From: Alviniconcha marisindica
Taxonomy: Eukaryota; Mollusca; Gastropoda; Provannidae
Length of the DNA stretch: 64,000 nucleotides
NCBI GenBank assembly: GCA_018857735.1
Contig: JABMCL010002423.1
Coordinates: 175,001 to 239,000 of the forward strand
Direction of reading: 5' to 3'
The position numbers and the translations under genes are program-made. The notes under the pieces are model-generated. The model saw only the letters and a list, made by a program, of their open reading frames with translations. It was not told the DNA's origin and ran no database searches. Shown here piece after piece: positions 23,269-33,858 of this stretch; the stretch's first letter is position 1, and each line of letters begins with the position of its first letter.

Positions 23269-23446
23269 GATGATGATGATGAAGTGATGCTTTATGTCCT
23301 CAGATGTCAGTTGACATATTAGGGACAAGTTGTGACCAATGCCGAAGCACGGTGCAATAAATCTTTACGTCCACGGAAACCAGAAGGCTCGTTAGGACGG
23401 ACAGTCCAGGACGTCCACCTCGACTCCCACACAGCTCCTAAACCAT
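23269..23446 (-). mobile_element. SINE family B, full length, with 12-bp TSD
   Basis: Minus-sense copy with a (GAT)n end at the left, which is (ATC)n on the sense strand. GTTCGTGTACTT at 23257-23268 and 23447-23458 flanks it exactly. Confidence 0.9.
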
Positions 23447-23611
23447 GTTCGTGTACTTACCGATCGTCGGTTTTATATTCACGGCCGGTGTGGCGTACAT
23501 CCGCGAACGACCTCTCGGTCACGCTGGAACCCACAACTTTTTTTTATCTCATGAACTGAGTTTCAGTCCTACGGCTAGATGTCTGGATTGTTCGTTGCTT
23601 CCGACGATAGA

Positions 23612-24026
23612 CTTGTTTAACGCCGATTTGTCTCCGGGGAAGTACTGGCGGGGACCGAGATCCCAGTGGTTCAGTTCAAGTTCAACGTTGCTGTACGTCC
23701 ACAGAAACCATAAGTCTTATTAGTGATGGGGAGCCCAGGACGGCCACCTCGACTTTCACACAGCTCCTGAGTTGTGATCCCAATGGGTGGCAAGAGGGCA
23801 CCATATACCTAACGCTAAACTGTCACCACCAGAATGATTCTGCATTAAGATGGGAAGCGATGAGAGTCATTTATATGTTTCACTGATTAATTGTGAGGGG
23901 CAAAATCACAAGCGGGTTCACAAACACAAATCACAATTTTTAGAGAGAAAGCAGAGCCGAAGCGGGGAACCGAACAGACGTCGTCCGCTTACCAGCCTAA
24001 CCGCAAGGCCAGACCGGCCCACATGC
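23612..24026 (-). mobile_element. SINE family C' interrupted by family A
   Basis: Minus-sense copy. The C' 3' end lies at the left (CTTGTTTAACGCCGATTTGT). The body resumes after the insertion at 23777, and the tRNA-like head is at 23955-24020 (CTAACCGCAAGGCCAGACCG). Base changes in the head suggest it is older than the inserted A element. Confidence 0.75.
23670..23776 (-). mobile_element. SINE family A inserted in family C'
   Basis: Minus-sense copy flanked by ATCCCAGTGG at 23660-23669 and ATCCCAATGG at 23777-23786, a 10-bp target duplication with one mismatch. This dates A activity after the C' insertion. Confidence 0.85.
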
Positions 24027-24037
24027 CTGGGGTGGTT

Positions 24038-24110
24038 CGTTCAATGTTGCTTTACGCTCACAGAAACCACAAGGGAGCCCAGGACGGTCATCGCGACTTT
24101 CAAACTGAAT
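24038..24110 (-). mobile_element. SINE family A, degenerate
   Basis: TTCAATGTTGCTTTACGCTC and GAGCCCAGGACGGTCA are recognisable, but the head is eroded. Confidence 0.6.
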
Positions 24111-24164
24111 CACTACTACCAAAACCCTGGGATGGTTGAGTTGGTTGAATGTTGCTTTACGTCG

Positions 24165-24346
24165 TTGGTTGAAGTGTTGCTTTACTTCCACAGAAACCGT
24201 AGCTTTATTAGGGACGGGAGCCCAGGACGTCCACCTCGACTTTCACACAGCTTCTGAGCTCTGCTTTACGTCCACAAAAACCGTAGGCTTATTAGGGACG
24301 GGAGCCCAGGACGGCCACCTCGACTTTTACACAGCTCCTGAGCTCT
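24165..24346 (-). mobile_element. Two tandem SINE family A copies
   Basis: Two minus-sense copies abut at about 24262. The second lacks its terminal tail repeats and starts directly at GCTTTACGTCCAC. The arrangement suggests a tandem duplication or unequal exchange, not two independent insertions. Confidence 0.75.
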
Positions 24347-24455
24347 GACCCCTGGGGTGGCATATATCACGGGCAATCTTAAAGAAAGAAAGAAAAATCC
24401 CTCTAAAAACAAAGGGGTGCTGGTGCTGGGGTGTATGTGTATGTGTGTGTGTGGA

Positions 24456-24481
24456 GGGGGGGGGGGGGGGGGGGGGGGGGG
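24456..24481. repeat. G run, 26 bp
   Basis: An uninterrupted G run after a TATG/TGTG tract. Sequence from 24482 to 25025 is unique and CpG-containing, with no gene recognised. Confidence 0.95.
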
Positions 24482-25029
24482 CGGTAGCTATAAGCAGTAT
24501 GTGCACAGTTCATTTGCCAGCAGGGGACAATAACTAATCTTCATCGTGGAGCTGGAGGGCAGTTGGAGGGTAAGGAGCCAATAATCGACTCCGATGCGCG
24601 TCTTGGCGGTGGTCTAGGTTTCTGGGCCCATCTCGTCTGTCCCCGCGTATTATTCATTAGACAATCACGTTGTTATCTCGCGGCGGCAGCACGACGGCCA
24701 TGGTTACGCGTCAGTTCTTGATGATATCATTTAATCTTGTGCAACCCTCACCCGCGCTCCCCATCTTTCACAGCACAGGCCACCAGTGTCGGACCAAGTG
24801 GCCAGAGAGTTATCGTCGACGACCGCAAGCTGTCTTTAATGACCTACGGTTATCTCTCTGCTTGAGACGGGGCGGTCAGAGAACCAGCTGGAGACGGGGC
24901 TGGATCAGATCAGAGACACTACACTGCTGCAGTATCTGAGAACAGATACACACGTGTAGGATGCTACTCTTGCTGCAGTATCTCTGGCTGGATCAAGAGC
25001 GCGCAACGCAAACTCCAGGCACTGGGTTA

Positions 25030-25155
25030 CGACATCCTTCCTTGGAGGAAGGTGCCGGAGGAAGGAAGAGAGAAGGTGCCGGAAAGCGATGCTCGGAGTG
25101 TGCACGCAACGGTGACCACACACTCCAAGCCTCACTTTCCGGCACCCTTCCCTGG
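25030..25155. repeat. Palindromic repeat G (hairpin)
   Basis: Arm 25072-25102 (GAAGGTGCCGGAAAG and CGGAGTGTG) pairs with 25118-25150 (CACACTCC and CTTTCCGGCACCCTTC). A smaller copy of the same outer arm, CCTTCCTTGGAGGAAGG, sits at 25035-25051. A partial copy occurs at 2813-2880. Confidence 0.8.
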
Positions 25156-25188
25156 AGGAAGGATAAACTTGACATGGCGGGGTGAAGG

Positions 25189-25191
<3 letters not shown>

Positions 25192-25222
<31 letters not shown>
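25192..25222. repeat. G run, 31 bp
   Basis: An uninterrupted G run directly left of the 3' end of a family C' copy. Confidence 0.95.
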
Positions 25223-25227
25223 CGGTG

Positions 25228-25585
25228 AGGTTAAACTTGTTTAACGAAGAGGTACTAGAGAGAACCAAAATCCCAAGAGGGTAGAGGTAATACTGTAGTC
25301 ACCATCGAAATGATTTCTACATTAAGATGGGCGGCGGTGAAAGCCATTTTAATGTTTCATTAATTGTTTATGGTGTGTGTGTGTGTGTGTGTTGGGGGGA
25401 AAAGGGGGGTGACGGGGGTGGGGGTGGGGGGTGGGGGGGGTGAAAGTCAGAAATGCAGTCTTCGAGTTCAATATTGCTTTACATCCACAGAGACCGGACG
25501 GACTTTTAGGGACGGGGAGCCCAGGACGGCCACCTCGAGAAGAGAAAGGAGAGCTGAAGCAAGATCTTGAAGTTGAAGCCGAAAC
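25228..25585 (-). mobile_element. SINE family C', broken by G/TG tract and family A
   Basis: The C' 3' end (TTAAACTTGTTTAACGAAGA) and body run from 25228 to about 25368. A (TG)n/G-rich tract and an A element separate this from the remaining AGAGAAAGGAGAGCTGAAGC at 25541. The tRNA-like head is lost. Confidence 0.65.
25466..25539 (-). mobile_element. SINE family A, truncated
   Basis: The tail and most of the body are present, but the sequence jumps from CACCTCGA to the family C body, so the A head is missing. Confidence 0.65.
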
Positions 25586-25623
25586 TTGTGTATTCTACAA
25601 CTTGCTCTTTCAACAGTTGTGAG

Positions 25624-25950
25624 CATCCAGTAAGTAAGTAAACATGGTGGTTAATGTCTACAGAAACCATAAGGCTTATTAGGGACGGGAGGGAGGGGGT
25701 ATGAAGGTGGGAGAAGAGGGAGATAATATACCCATCGTTACACTGTCACCACCACAATGACTGCAGCATTAAGATGGACAGCGATGATAGCCATTTTATT
25801 GTTCCTTAAATTGTGAGGGACAAAGTCGCAAGACAGTGTCCACAGACTACAACTTTTGAAGAGAAAGGAGAGCGGAAGCGGATTCGAACCGAGGCCCCTC
25901 CGCTTACCAGCCCGTAACCCCTTACCGCTAGGCCAAACCGGCTCACACTC
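25624..25950 (-). mobile_element. SINE family C, unit 1 of a local array
   Basis: Minus-sense copy with a full tRNA-like head at 25870-25948 (B-box GGTTCGAATCC on the minus strand) and a tail ending AAGTAAGTAAACATGG. It is followed by CATCCAGT, the same word that precedes it. Confidence 0.8.
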
Positions 25951-25960
25951 GGCATCCAGT

Positions 25961-26065
25961 TGATGGTTGAAGTGTTGCTTTACGTCCACAGAAACCGTAG
26001 GCTTATTAGGGACGGGTGCCCAGGACGGCCACCTCGACTTTCACACAGCTCCTGAGCTCTGAGAA
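25961..26065 (-). mobile_element. SINE family A between two family C units, 8-bp TSD
   Basis: Minus-sense copy flanked by CATCCAGT at 25953-25960 and 26066-26073. It separates units 1 and 2 of the C array. Confidence 0.75.
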
Positions 26066-26072
26066 CATCCAG

Positions 26073-26358
26073 TAAGTAAGTAAACATGGTTCTTAACGTC
26101 CATAGAAACCATAAGGCTTATTACGGACGGGGAGAGGGAGATTATATACCTAACGCTACACTGTTACCACCAGAATGACTTCTGCATCGGGTGGGCAGCG
26201 ATGAGAGCCATTTTAATGTTTCACAACTGTGAGGGACAAAGTCCGAAGACAGTGTCTACAGACCACATCTTCTGAAAAGAAAGAGAGCCGAAGCAGATTC
26301 GAACCGAGGTCCATCTGCTTACCAGCCTAACGCCTTACCGCTAGGCCAAACCGGCTCA
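26073..26358 (-). mobile_element. SINE family C, unit 2
   Basis: Minus-sense copy with a complete head at 26285-26355. It carries the same junction word CATCCAGTAAGTAAGTAAAC as units 1 and 3, so the units probably arose by duplication. Confidence 0.8.
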
Positions 26359-26367
26359 CTGAGAGCA

Positions 26368-26460
26368 TCCAGTAAGTAAGTAAACATGGTGCTTAACGTC
26401 CACAGAAACCATAAAGGCTTATTAGGGACGGGGAGAAGGGGGTATGTAGGTGGGGGAGAA
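26368..26460 (-). mobile_element. SINE family C, unit 3, truncated
   Basis: Only the tail and purine-rich region remain, and the sequence becomes unrelated near 26470. Confidence 0.7.
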
Positions 26461-27005
26461 GGAGACTAAATTATTTATACCGGCCCACGTGAGAGAGACA
26501 GGCAAAATCCGGCATCCCCCAACAAGAACGTGACATCACATAAGCGAAGATCCAGGTTACTTTCTAGACCGTGAAAATGGCACCGTGATCGTATTTTTAA
26601 CTGCTCCGATGAGGTAATAAAGTAATCTTGAATCTTGTAGTTCCTGGGACAGCATGCAGTCGCCTGCTATTCTCTGTGTCAAAGCCTCAGCTGTTCAAAA
26701 GAAAGGCAACAATCGTACGATCATTTGTAGGCCTGATAAGTAAGTGAAGGATTGGCCGCTGAAAACCTTTTAGACCACAAAGAAAATTGTTCTGAGAGTC
26801 TAGAGAATAATTAGTGAAGAGGAGCTTCTGCGCTACCCGGTCACTGTCCTTCATATTCTAGAAGTTGCTCAAACAGACTTGGAATAGGGCTTGTTCCCAA
26901 AGGCTCAAAAAGCAGTTGGTAGGCTAAAAGCCCTTTTACTCTTTGCTAGTCTTCTTCTTCCTTTGCATGTCCACTATCAATGTTGACCGCTGCGGTGTTG
27001 TTGTT
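26461..27005. other. Unassigned sequence with a retroelement-like tail
   Basis: Near 26600-26640, AATAAAGTAATCTTGAATCT ends in two AATCTTG units and looks like the 3' end of a retroposon. The rest is unique. Confidence 0.4.
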
Positions 27006-27011
27006 TTTTCT

Positions 27012-27043
<32 letters not shown>

Positions 27044-27076
27044 GGAGGGGAGAAAGAAAGAAAGAAAGAAAAAAGG
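27012..27076. repeat. G run of 31 bp with (GAAA)n
   Basis: Uninterrupted G at 27012-27042, then AGG and GAAA repeats. A sequencing or assembly limit on homopolymer length is likely. Confidence 0.95.
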
Positions 27077-27290
27077 TCTTCGCAAAGAAATGGGCATATG
27101 CCACGAGTGTCTTCACAGGGCTAGGGTGTACCTCACGACAGTCTTTTCAGCTATATCTCCCATTGTGTCTCGCTTGTCAATTATCAGCACCTCGCTTCCG
27201 TCTCCACTACATTGTCTGATCGAATATCGCCACGTTATTTGCCGCGTGTAATGAGGATGCAAGCTTGTCAATGTGGGAAACTTGAGAATC

Positions 27291-27350
27291 GGGGTGGAGC
27301 GCATATGGGCTTTTCCGTGCGCATAGATACCACCTTGACCTGAACTGGGT
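27291..27350 (+). mobile_element. Dispersed repeat H, second copy
   Basis: GGAGCGCATATGGGCTTTTC and GCGCATAGATACCACCTTGA align with 12194-12262. The terminal repeat here is GACCTGAACTGGGTTGGGCT, a decayed version of the GAACT-type tail. Confidence 0.6.
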
Positions 27351-28890
27351 TGGGCTGAGCCGGCTGTCAGGTAGAGATGTCATGCTCGGCCACTTTACTT
27401 TGTTTAGGCCTTGAAGCGTGAGACTGCCTGTACCAACCCTAAACGGGTCTATATATATATATATAAATACATATGGTAGTTTTTTCCGCACACATCACCG
27501 TACGGAACTCAGTGTGTACCAGCAGGCATTGTTGTTGTCGTGACCCCGAGTATTATTGTCACGGTGCTACTGTGGTCATTGACTGTCAGCCAACCAAGAC
27601 GGTTCGACTTGGTTGCGTCCTTGTGTAACTCTCTCCGTTGCCGGATTCACTGACTGTGTGTCTCCGTCTGCCCCAAAGCGGGTCCAGCCCGCCCCAAACC
27701 CCTCATTTTCCCAGGCATTCCCGGGCGCCTTGTCTCGACGCACGGGTCTCAAAGGGGTGTGTGTGGCAGTGCAGGGACAGGATAAAGGCGCGTTTGTTGT
27801 GGGACAGGTGACTGAGACCACAGGTACACGAAATCAATAGTTTCATTTTTACACTTTCACCCCCCTTCCCCCTCTCCTCCCCCTCCAGTCACCCCAACAA
27901 AATAACCGTCTTTGTGGTGAAACGGTACCCGCCCTTCGTTTTGCAGGCTCACCCATACTCGGTCTAGAGAAAGAAGCCTACACCCTAAATCTGGCTATTT
28001 TTCATCCCCGTTCCTCCGCCTTGTGAAAAGAAACCTGACTTGACACTTTGGCCTTTTGGAAAAGGATAGTGTGAACACGCGACACTGGAAAATACCCGGC
28101 AAGCCTGTAACTTTTTATTTGTATTCAGCGATGTGTTGTCGGCTGCATACCCCATCCCGACTGAGCCGCACAAAGCTTTGGATGTGTTGGCCTGTGCTCC
28201 CCGTCAGTGTAGGGGCCTGGCAGTCAGACTGTAGAGGTGATTCGACACATTTGACTCGACTACGAAAACGGGTAAACAAAAGCGTTAAAAGACAAGTTAT
28301 TTCACCAGCACGGTCAGGCACGCGCACGGACAGACCTATACACATGCGCGCGAGCACTGACGCACACAAATACGCCTCCACACCTCCAACATATTTCTGA
28401 CTGGGATTACGGCATGAAATAGCTTAAACAAAAGCGCGAAGCCAACCACCGAAAAACAAACGGTTGGTACAATATACTACAAGTTACTGTTGGCCCATTG
28501 TAGACCAAACAAAGGTGTTTTTTACCGCTCAAAAATGAGCTAACTGGGTCAGGGTAGAATCGGTGACTGAAGGTCTTTGCTTGTCGCACTAAGTCGAAAC
28601 TGATGCGCTGTGCCACGAGCATTTTATTATTTTTTTAAATATTTTATTACGAAGGCCTACTAACAAGTAACAAGGCACGCACGAGGAAAGTCTCACCGCT
28701 GAATATATGTCGTAACTGAGAGCGTAGGCTAATGTTTTGCATGCAGGTCAACCGGCAACGTACCTGCTGCGCCAGTTGTGTCATTCATAAAATACGCAAC
28801 AATTAGCTACTCAGTCACAGTGAACCGGAACTATATAGGCCTACTTGAAAATAGACCTTCAGCGTGCCCGTAAAAGCAGGTAGCATATTG
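27351..28890. other. Unique, CpG-containing sequence, no gene recognised
   Basis: A short TA tract lies at 27452-27466. I find no domain-bearing frame or repeat copy on either strand. Confidence 0.5.
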
Positions 28891-28903
28891 AAACAGACTA
28901 TAC

Positions 28904-29009
28904 GTTTCATTTCGGTGTTGCTTTACGTCCACAGAAACCATCAGGCTTATTCGGGACGGGGAGCGGCCCAGGACGGCCACCTCGACTTTCACACAGCTCC
29001 TGAGCTATG
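28904..29009 (-). mobile_element. SINE family A with 10-bp TSD
   Basis: Minus-sense copy. CAGACTATAC at 28894-28903 and 29010-29019 flanks it exactly. Confidence 0.9.
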
Positions 29010-29019
29010 CAGACTATAC

Positions 29020-29671
29020 AAACCAACGAGTGTCTTAAAACTGAGACGTTGCATCTGTTTTCTGATCCCGCCAGACAGCATGCGTAGAAGTATTGCGATT
29101 GGCTGTGTCTGTGTGTCTGTCAAAATCAAGTCAGTCCACCTATCAGCTCCTAAGCGGATTAAAATGGGGTTGGCTGGGCGTATATCTGATTAATCAAAAT
29201 TGCAAACCACGCGATACGTGTGTCTGCTCCGTATAATCTAATCTGGTTGATGATGACACTATTTTGGCATAAAACCGTGGTACATAACAAAGTGATCACG
29301 ATCACAATTGAACGTTATTAACTGTCAAATTTGTATTGTCAGACAATGTCTGCATACACCTAGCTAAGAAAAACTTGACAGTTTGGTACAGTTTTTATAA
29401 CGAATTGTGTGATGGGTAATATGGGTCAGGGGGTATAGTGGTGGTACACACCAAAATGAACAAGAAATCGTGTCAGTCTTTCTGTCCAATAGTGTATTTT
29501 TCCCCAGTTGTTATAATTTTCGAATTAAATTTGGCTATGTGTAGTGTTTTGTGTCAGTGTGTTGTGTATATTTTTAATGTCAATGTGAACGTCCGGTTGT
29601 ACAGCGCAGCGGTTTCACTCCATGTAGACAGCCACATGCTCGTTGCGCTTGGCAAAGATGATGGTGAGAGA

Positions 29672-29672
<1 letters not shown>
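29020..29672. other. Unique sequence, no gene recognised
   Basis: AT-richer than its surroundings, with no coding content or repeat found. Confidence 0.45.

Positions 29673-29764
<92 letters not shown>
29673..29764. repeat. (TG)n microsatellite, about 92 bp
   Basis: A pure TG array. It is the last long dinucleotide array before the gene. Confidence 0.95.
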
Positions 29765-29767
<3 letters not shown>

Positions 29768-30005
29768 AAAGTGATCGATGGATTAATGGTGATCGATGAA
29801 GAGGTGGCAGCCACGGTTCTAGTGTCCACCAGAATGATCAAGAGGATCGCGTGAAAGCCTGTGTAACTCTTTACTTGTGGTTCTCAGTGGTAGGGCACAA
29901 CACAAATCTCATTTTTGCCTCTTTGAGCTTGGGTATTCGGCACGATTCGGGGACTGACAGCTCTAATTTCCCTTGGAACATTTCCGTTTTATTTCACGGT
30001 TTTCT

Positions 30006-30179
30006 CATCAGAGTTCAGGAGCTGTGTGAAAGTCGAGGTAGCAGTCCTGGGCTCCCTGTCCTAATGAACCTTACGGTTTCTGTGGGCGTAAAGCAACATT
30101 GAACCATGCTTAGGCATTGGTCACAGTTTGTCCCTAATATGTCAACCGACATCCGAGGACATGAAGCTCTACATCATCA
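30006..30179 (+). mobile_element. SINE family B, full length, with 12-bp TSD
   Basis: Plus-sense copy from CATCAGAGTTCAGGAGCTGT to the terminal ACATCATCA repeats. TCACGGTTTTCT occurs at 29994-30005 and 30180-30191. This copy confirms that the tandem-repeat end is the 3' end. Confidence 0.85.
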
Positions 30180-30464
30180 TCACGGTTTTCTTCCTTCGTT
30201 TTTGCTTTGCATATCCCCCCTCCCCGGCCACCCCCGACCCTCCCGCGCTCGGCCTTTCTTTCATTCATCTGTCACCGTCTCATTCAGTTTTAGAATATCT
30301 GAATCACCAAAACCGTTTTTGTTATGTTTGTTTGATTGTTTGTTTACTCTCTAAATACAATTCAGTTTTGTTGACAACTATGAGTGTCATAGGCCTACTT
30401 ACCACGCCAGCATAATTATGTTTACATACATGTGCACGCCGCCACCCACCCACCACCAGAAGAA

Positions 30465-30552
30465 AGAAAGAGAAAGAAAAAAAGAGAAAAAGAAAGAAAG
30501 AAAGAAAGAAAAAAGAAAGAAAAAGGGGGGGGGGGGGGGGGGGGGGGGGGGG
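30465..30552. repeat. (GAAA)n followed by a 28-bp G run
   Basis: GAAA/AAAG repeats to 30524, then uninterrupted G at 30525-30552. The sequence 30192-30464 holds nothing recognised. Confidence 0.95.
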
Positions 30553-30899
30553 AGAAGAAGAAGAAAAGGAAGAACAGTTGGCTGTCAGCGTGTAGAAAAT
30601 ATACTGACACTGAAGAGCGAGCTCTCCCTTTGTGTCGTCTGAGCCGCACAGTGGCAAATATTTGGTTTCAACTTTGGGGATTTCAAACACCAAACTTTCA
30701 TATGTGAAGCACATATTATTATTATTAACTACGAACACCGCTATCTTGAAGAACGTTGATATGGAGACGCGCAAATTACGTGGAGTTTTACACGCGTTGC
30801 CGATATCGAAAGGGGGAAAGTACCTCGCGTCAGTGTCTGCCGTGTGCGCGCAGTTTGTCACTGTGATGGGGTTTCTGAGCCCTGTCCCCAAAATAGCCG

Positions 30900-31307
30900 C
30901 CTTGCCGTAGCGGTGGCAGAGCACATGGACGGGTCTGACTCTCAGTCATTGCGAATCGATCAGCGGGCGCGGCCAATCAGAACCTGGCGGCCCGCAGGTG
31001 GGAACAGTGTCTCTACACAAAACAAAACCTTTCATCTTCCCCAACATCCGGGCATTGTTTCATCATTTCGTCAAGGGGACGGCTGTCGAAACTGAGTAAC
31101 GTGAATGAGGAACCGATGACCCAAGTGGATCTCGCGCATAAAACCGACATTGATAAGGGAGCGGATGCAGTTGTGCGGAAACGCGTGCTTACCAACGGCT
31201 ATAAGCGAGTTTGTGAAGCAAGTTGGATGTTCTTCGCTCGGCCCTGAGAGCGGGACAGCTGCTCTCCTGTCAACGGCCTTTTCCAAGGCGTGATTAGCAT
31301 TGTCAAC
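30900..31307 (+). promoter_or_regulatory. GC-rich 5' region with CCAAT box upstream of first exon
   Basis: A CpG- and GC-rich stretch includes GGGCGCGGCCAATCAGAACC, with the CCAAT box at 30973-30977, about 330 bp before the start codon at 31308. No microsatellites or SINEs interrupt it. It is the likely core promoter and 5' untranslated region. The transcription start is not determinable by eye. Sequence composition changes from here rightward. Confidence 0.5.
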
Positions 31308-31511
31308 ATGGCGGAGACTATGACACACGTTGTTGGAAATGCTCCGCCGAATATTGAGGATAAAATGTATAAAATCTATAACTGTGAAGGAAAAAGAGAC
31401 TTCCCAGTGAAGACGAAGGAGTGTTCAGGTACACAGACTTCTATTCAGTTGAACGGAAAGAGAGGTGTCAGTCCCGATGTGGAGAACAAAGAAAATCACA
31501 CTAACGGCGAG
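31308..31511 (+). CDS. First coding exon (long N-terminus) of an unidentified gene
   Basis: The exon encodes 68 residues beginning MAETMTHVVGNAPP and ending KENHTNGE. The start ATG lies in a strong context (GTCAACATGGCGG). The exon ends GGCGAG followed by the consensus donor GTAAGT at 31512, in phase 0. The next exon with a compatible phase is at 63443, so the intron would be about 32 kb. The segment is hydrophilic, with a charged middle (residues 17-38, K/E/D-rich) and polar S/T/N/Q stretches. It has no signal peptide, membrane segment or domain I recognise. GTAAGTTGA would give V-S-stop if unspliced. Its position after a GC-rich promoter and before CpG-depleted sequence supports a genuine 5' exon. 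The product is not identified. An RNA-binding regulator with alternative N-termini (Rbfox-like) is a weak guess. Confidence 0.75.
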
Positions 31512-33108
31512 GTAAGTTGATCTCAAAGTCAAACCGATCAATTTCACTTTCCGTTTTGATTGACAAGCGTGGCGACTGAAAAGTTTTCCAGCAGTTGGTC
31601 GTTAGTCTTGTGTTTCAGTGCCAGGTAAACAAATGGCCCGGAACGAAAGGCGGCAAATGAATCGTGAAGTTGTTTTGACGTTTCCTTACGATAGAACTGC
31701 AGTACTCGCGACTTGCTGTTGGAGCCGTTATTATTGTTGTTTTACTGATTTGCAATGTAAATAATCTTGAGTCAGCTGTCTTGTTTTGAGTGTCATTGTC
31801 AATATTAGACAAAGAACTGAAGAAGCTGGCACGTGGGGCGAGTGTGGGTGGTGAACAGGCCATTGTAAATAAAATAGATCTCCCTTGATTTTCTTATCAT
31901 AGGCTACTGCAGTTTATCGTGCGATTGTCGTGGGAATTATAATACTTCTTAGATGTTTAGATCTACTTTAATTTTAGTCACCGGCATGGCGAACACTTAC
32001 TAATACTATTAAATACTTAGACAAATTGAGAACAAGGTTGAAACACTGAACATCCACTCAGCCCTTTAGAAATGAAAATGACACTAGTTACTTACTTAGT
32101 ATGTTTGAATGTCAAAACTAATGGCAGGGGTAGGTGTGTGTATGTGAGAAATTGTATTCATGGCTGTAGTTGTCTCAGCAGACAAGAGTGCTTGGGGTCT
32201 GTTTCAAAATGTTCATACCCAAATTCAGGTTTGGCAAAATTTGGAAAAGTGTCTAAATTTCTTGCTGACAAAAGTGACAGCTGACAGACGTGTAAATTGT
32301 ACAAATTTTACAACATTTTTGTTGAGGTGGATGGATGAAAGGGGGTGGATGTGTAGCAGGAGAAAACCAGAGCAACAGTCAAGAAACCAGTGATACACAC
32401 TCGCAATAAAGAAGCAGAAAGTCCCACTGCTTGTCAGACTCAGAGTCAAATTGTGCTTTGTGTGACTGGTGTGTATTTAAATGAGATAGTTTTTGAAGAA
32501 CAAATTCTTCTTCTGGTTTTGAACAAGTTTGAATGACTGTGACCCATGAGTCATCGGAGGGTAATTCACTAAATGCTGTTCTTGTTAATTTTATAGGTGA
32601 GTCTAATTTGACTCATAATGCTGATGCAATCATTTAAAATTTGTTATTCTATAGTTAATATGATATCAGTAATTGAGTAAGCTATCAAACTCAGGCTTAC
32701 TTTGAATCCAAGGTGACTGCTATTAATATCTGGAAGTGGTAACTGGTAATGGTATACCAAAAGCTGCTGCTGATGAAACTTACTATTTTCTGAAATGAAA
32801 TGCAGCCCCTTCTTTCATAATCACTTCTTCCAGTATCCCTTATCAGTGACCCAGTTCTTCATCTTGTGATATGACATAATTTATTAAATATCCACTGCAA
32901 CAGAAGCAGCCACAAACAACAACAAACAAAACAACAAAAATTTTACCAGTCTACCAGACCACTTTCCTCATGCCATGTTTGTATAATTTCTGTCTATAGA
33001 CTGTACTGCAGATAGTTAGTAATTATATAACAGTAGATCATGCTCACAGTGGCAGATAAATTTTGGGGTGCAGGTACAAGTTCAAAGTGGAAACCACCAA
33101 CCATTTAA

Positions 33109-33858
33109 CCCTTTCAGTTCATCACCAGCTGTGCATGCAAAGTATACACCTGGAAACCAGCTGTGCAGAAGCTTGCACATTGCAGCTTTGAACCAGCTGT
33201 GCAGGAGTGCTGCATTGCAGATCACTACCTACCTACTTTAAACTGCTGTATAGATCTTCTGAGCCACTCATCCAGTCTTAAATCTTATTCATCTGTAAAT
33301 TAGTTTAAAGACAGTTGAAGGGAGGATGAAATGTGCTGGTATATTTTCAGATTAAAGTCTGATTTTGATAATAGAGTTGATGGAATGCGCATGTTTATTG
33401 TTTTTGCATAGTTTGTTTAGAATTCACTTACGATAAAGTCAACAACAAAAATCTCAAACTGAACCACAGTCATCATCAGCAGCAAATATATTTGGTGACT
33501 GATCGCCCATAACCATGCTCATTATTTACTCCGTACTGTAACGAACAGTTGCAGGTCAAAAGAAAAAAGAAGAAAAATGTAGTAAAATCAAGCAAAGACG
33601 AAAGATTTCAGTGCCAGATGAAAGCCGGTTTGGTTTTTGTCATATGACTAACATTGGGACCACATGTGGTTTTATTCACCAAAGGCAAGGGTTCAAGAGA
33701 TTTAGTAACTCCGCTAAGCCAAGTCACTGTTCGGTGACATTGGCGCTCATTACAAGTCACTGCTCGGTGACATTGGCGTTCTTGCTACAAGTCACCTACT
33801 CGGTGACATTGGCATTCTCACTACAAGTTGCTGCTCGGCAACTTTAGCGACAAAAGGG
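33109..33858. mobile_element. piggyBac-like non-autonomous element with TTAA target sites
   Basis: The segment starts CCCTTT and ends AAAGGG, and each end abuts TTAA (33105-33108 and 33859-33862). With the flanks the inverted match is CATTTAACCCTTT, 13 bp. TTAA target sites and CCC-starting termini are the signature of piggyBac transposons. No transposase frame is present, so it would be a roughly 750-bp non-autonomous derivative. It carries repeated CCAGCTGTGCA words at its left and hairpin repeats at its right. Confidence 0.6.
33723..33842. repeat. Four tandem mini-hairpins, 33-36 bp apart
   Basis: GTCAC-TGTTCG-GTGAC (33723-33738), GTCAC-TGCTCG-GTGAC (33756-33771), GTCAC-CTACTCG-GTGAC (33791-33807) and GTTGC-TGCTCG-GCAAC (33827-33842). 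Each is a perfect 5-bp stem. In the last unit two stem positions differ on both sides, keeping the pairing. Confidence 0.85.

Noticed and set aside
30570..30924. Minus-strand open frame upstream of the gene (about 115 non-repetitive codons)
   Set aside because: No domain. It runs into a T/C homopolymer region and lies opposite the probable promoter. Chance openness is more likely than a divergent gene.
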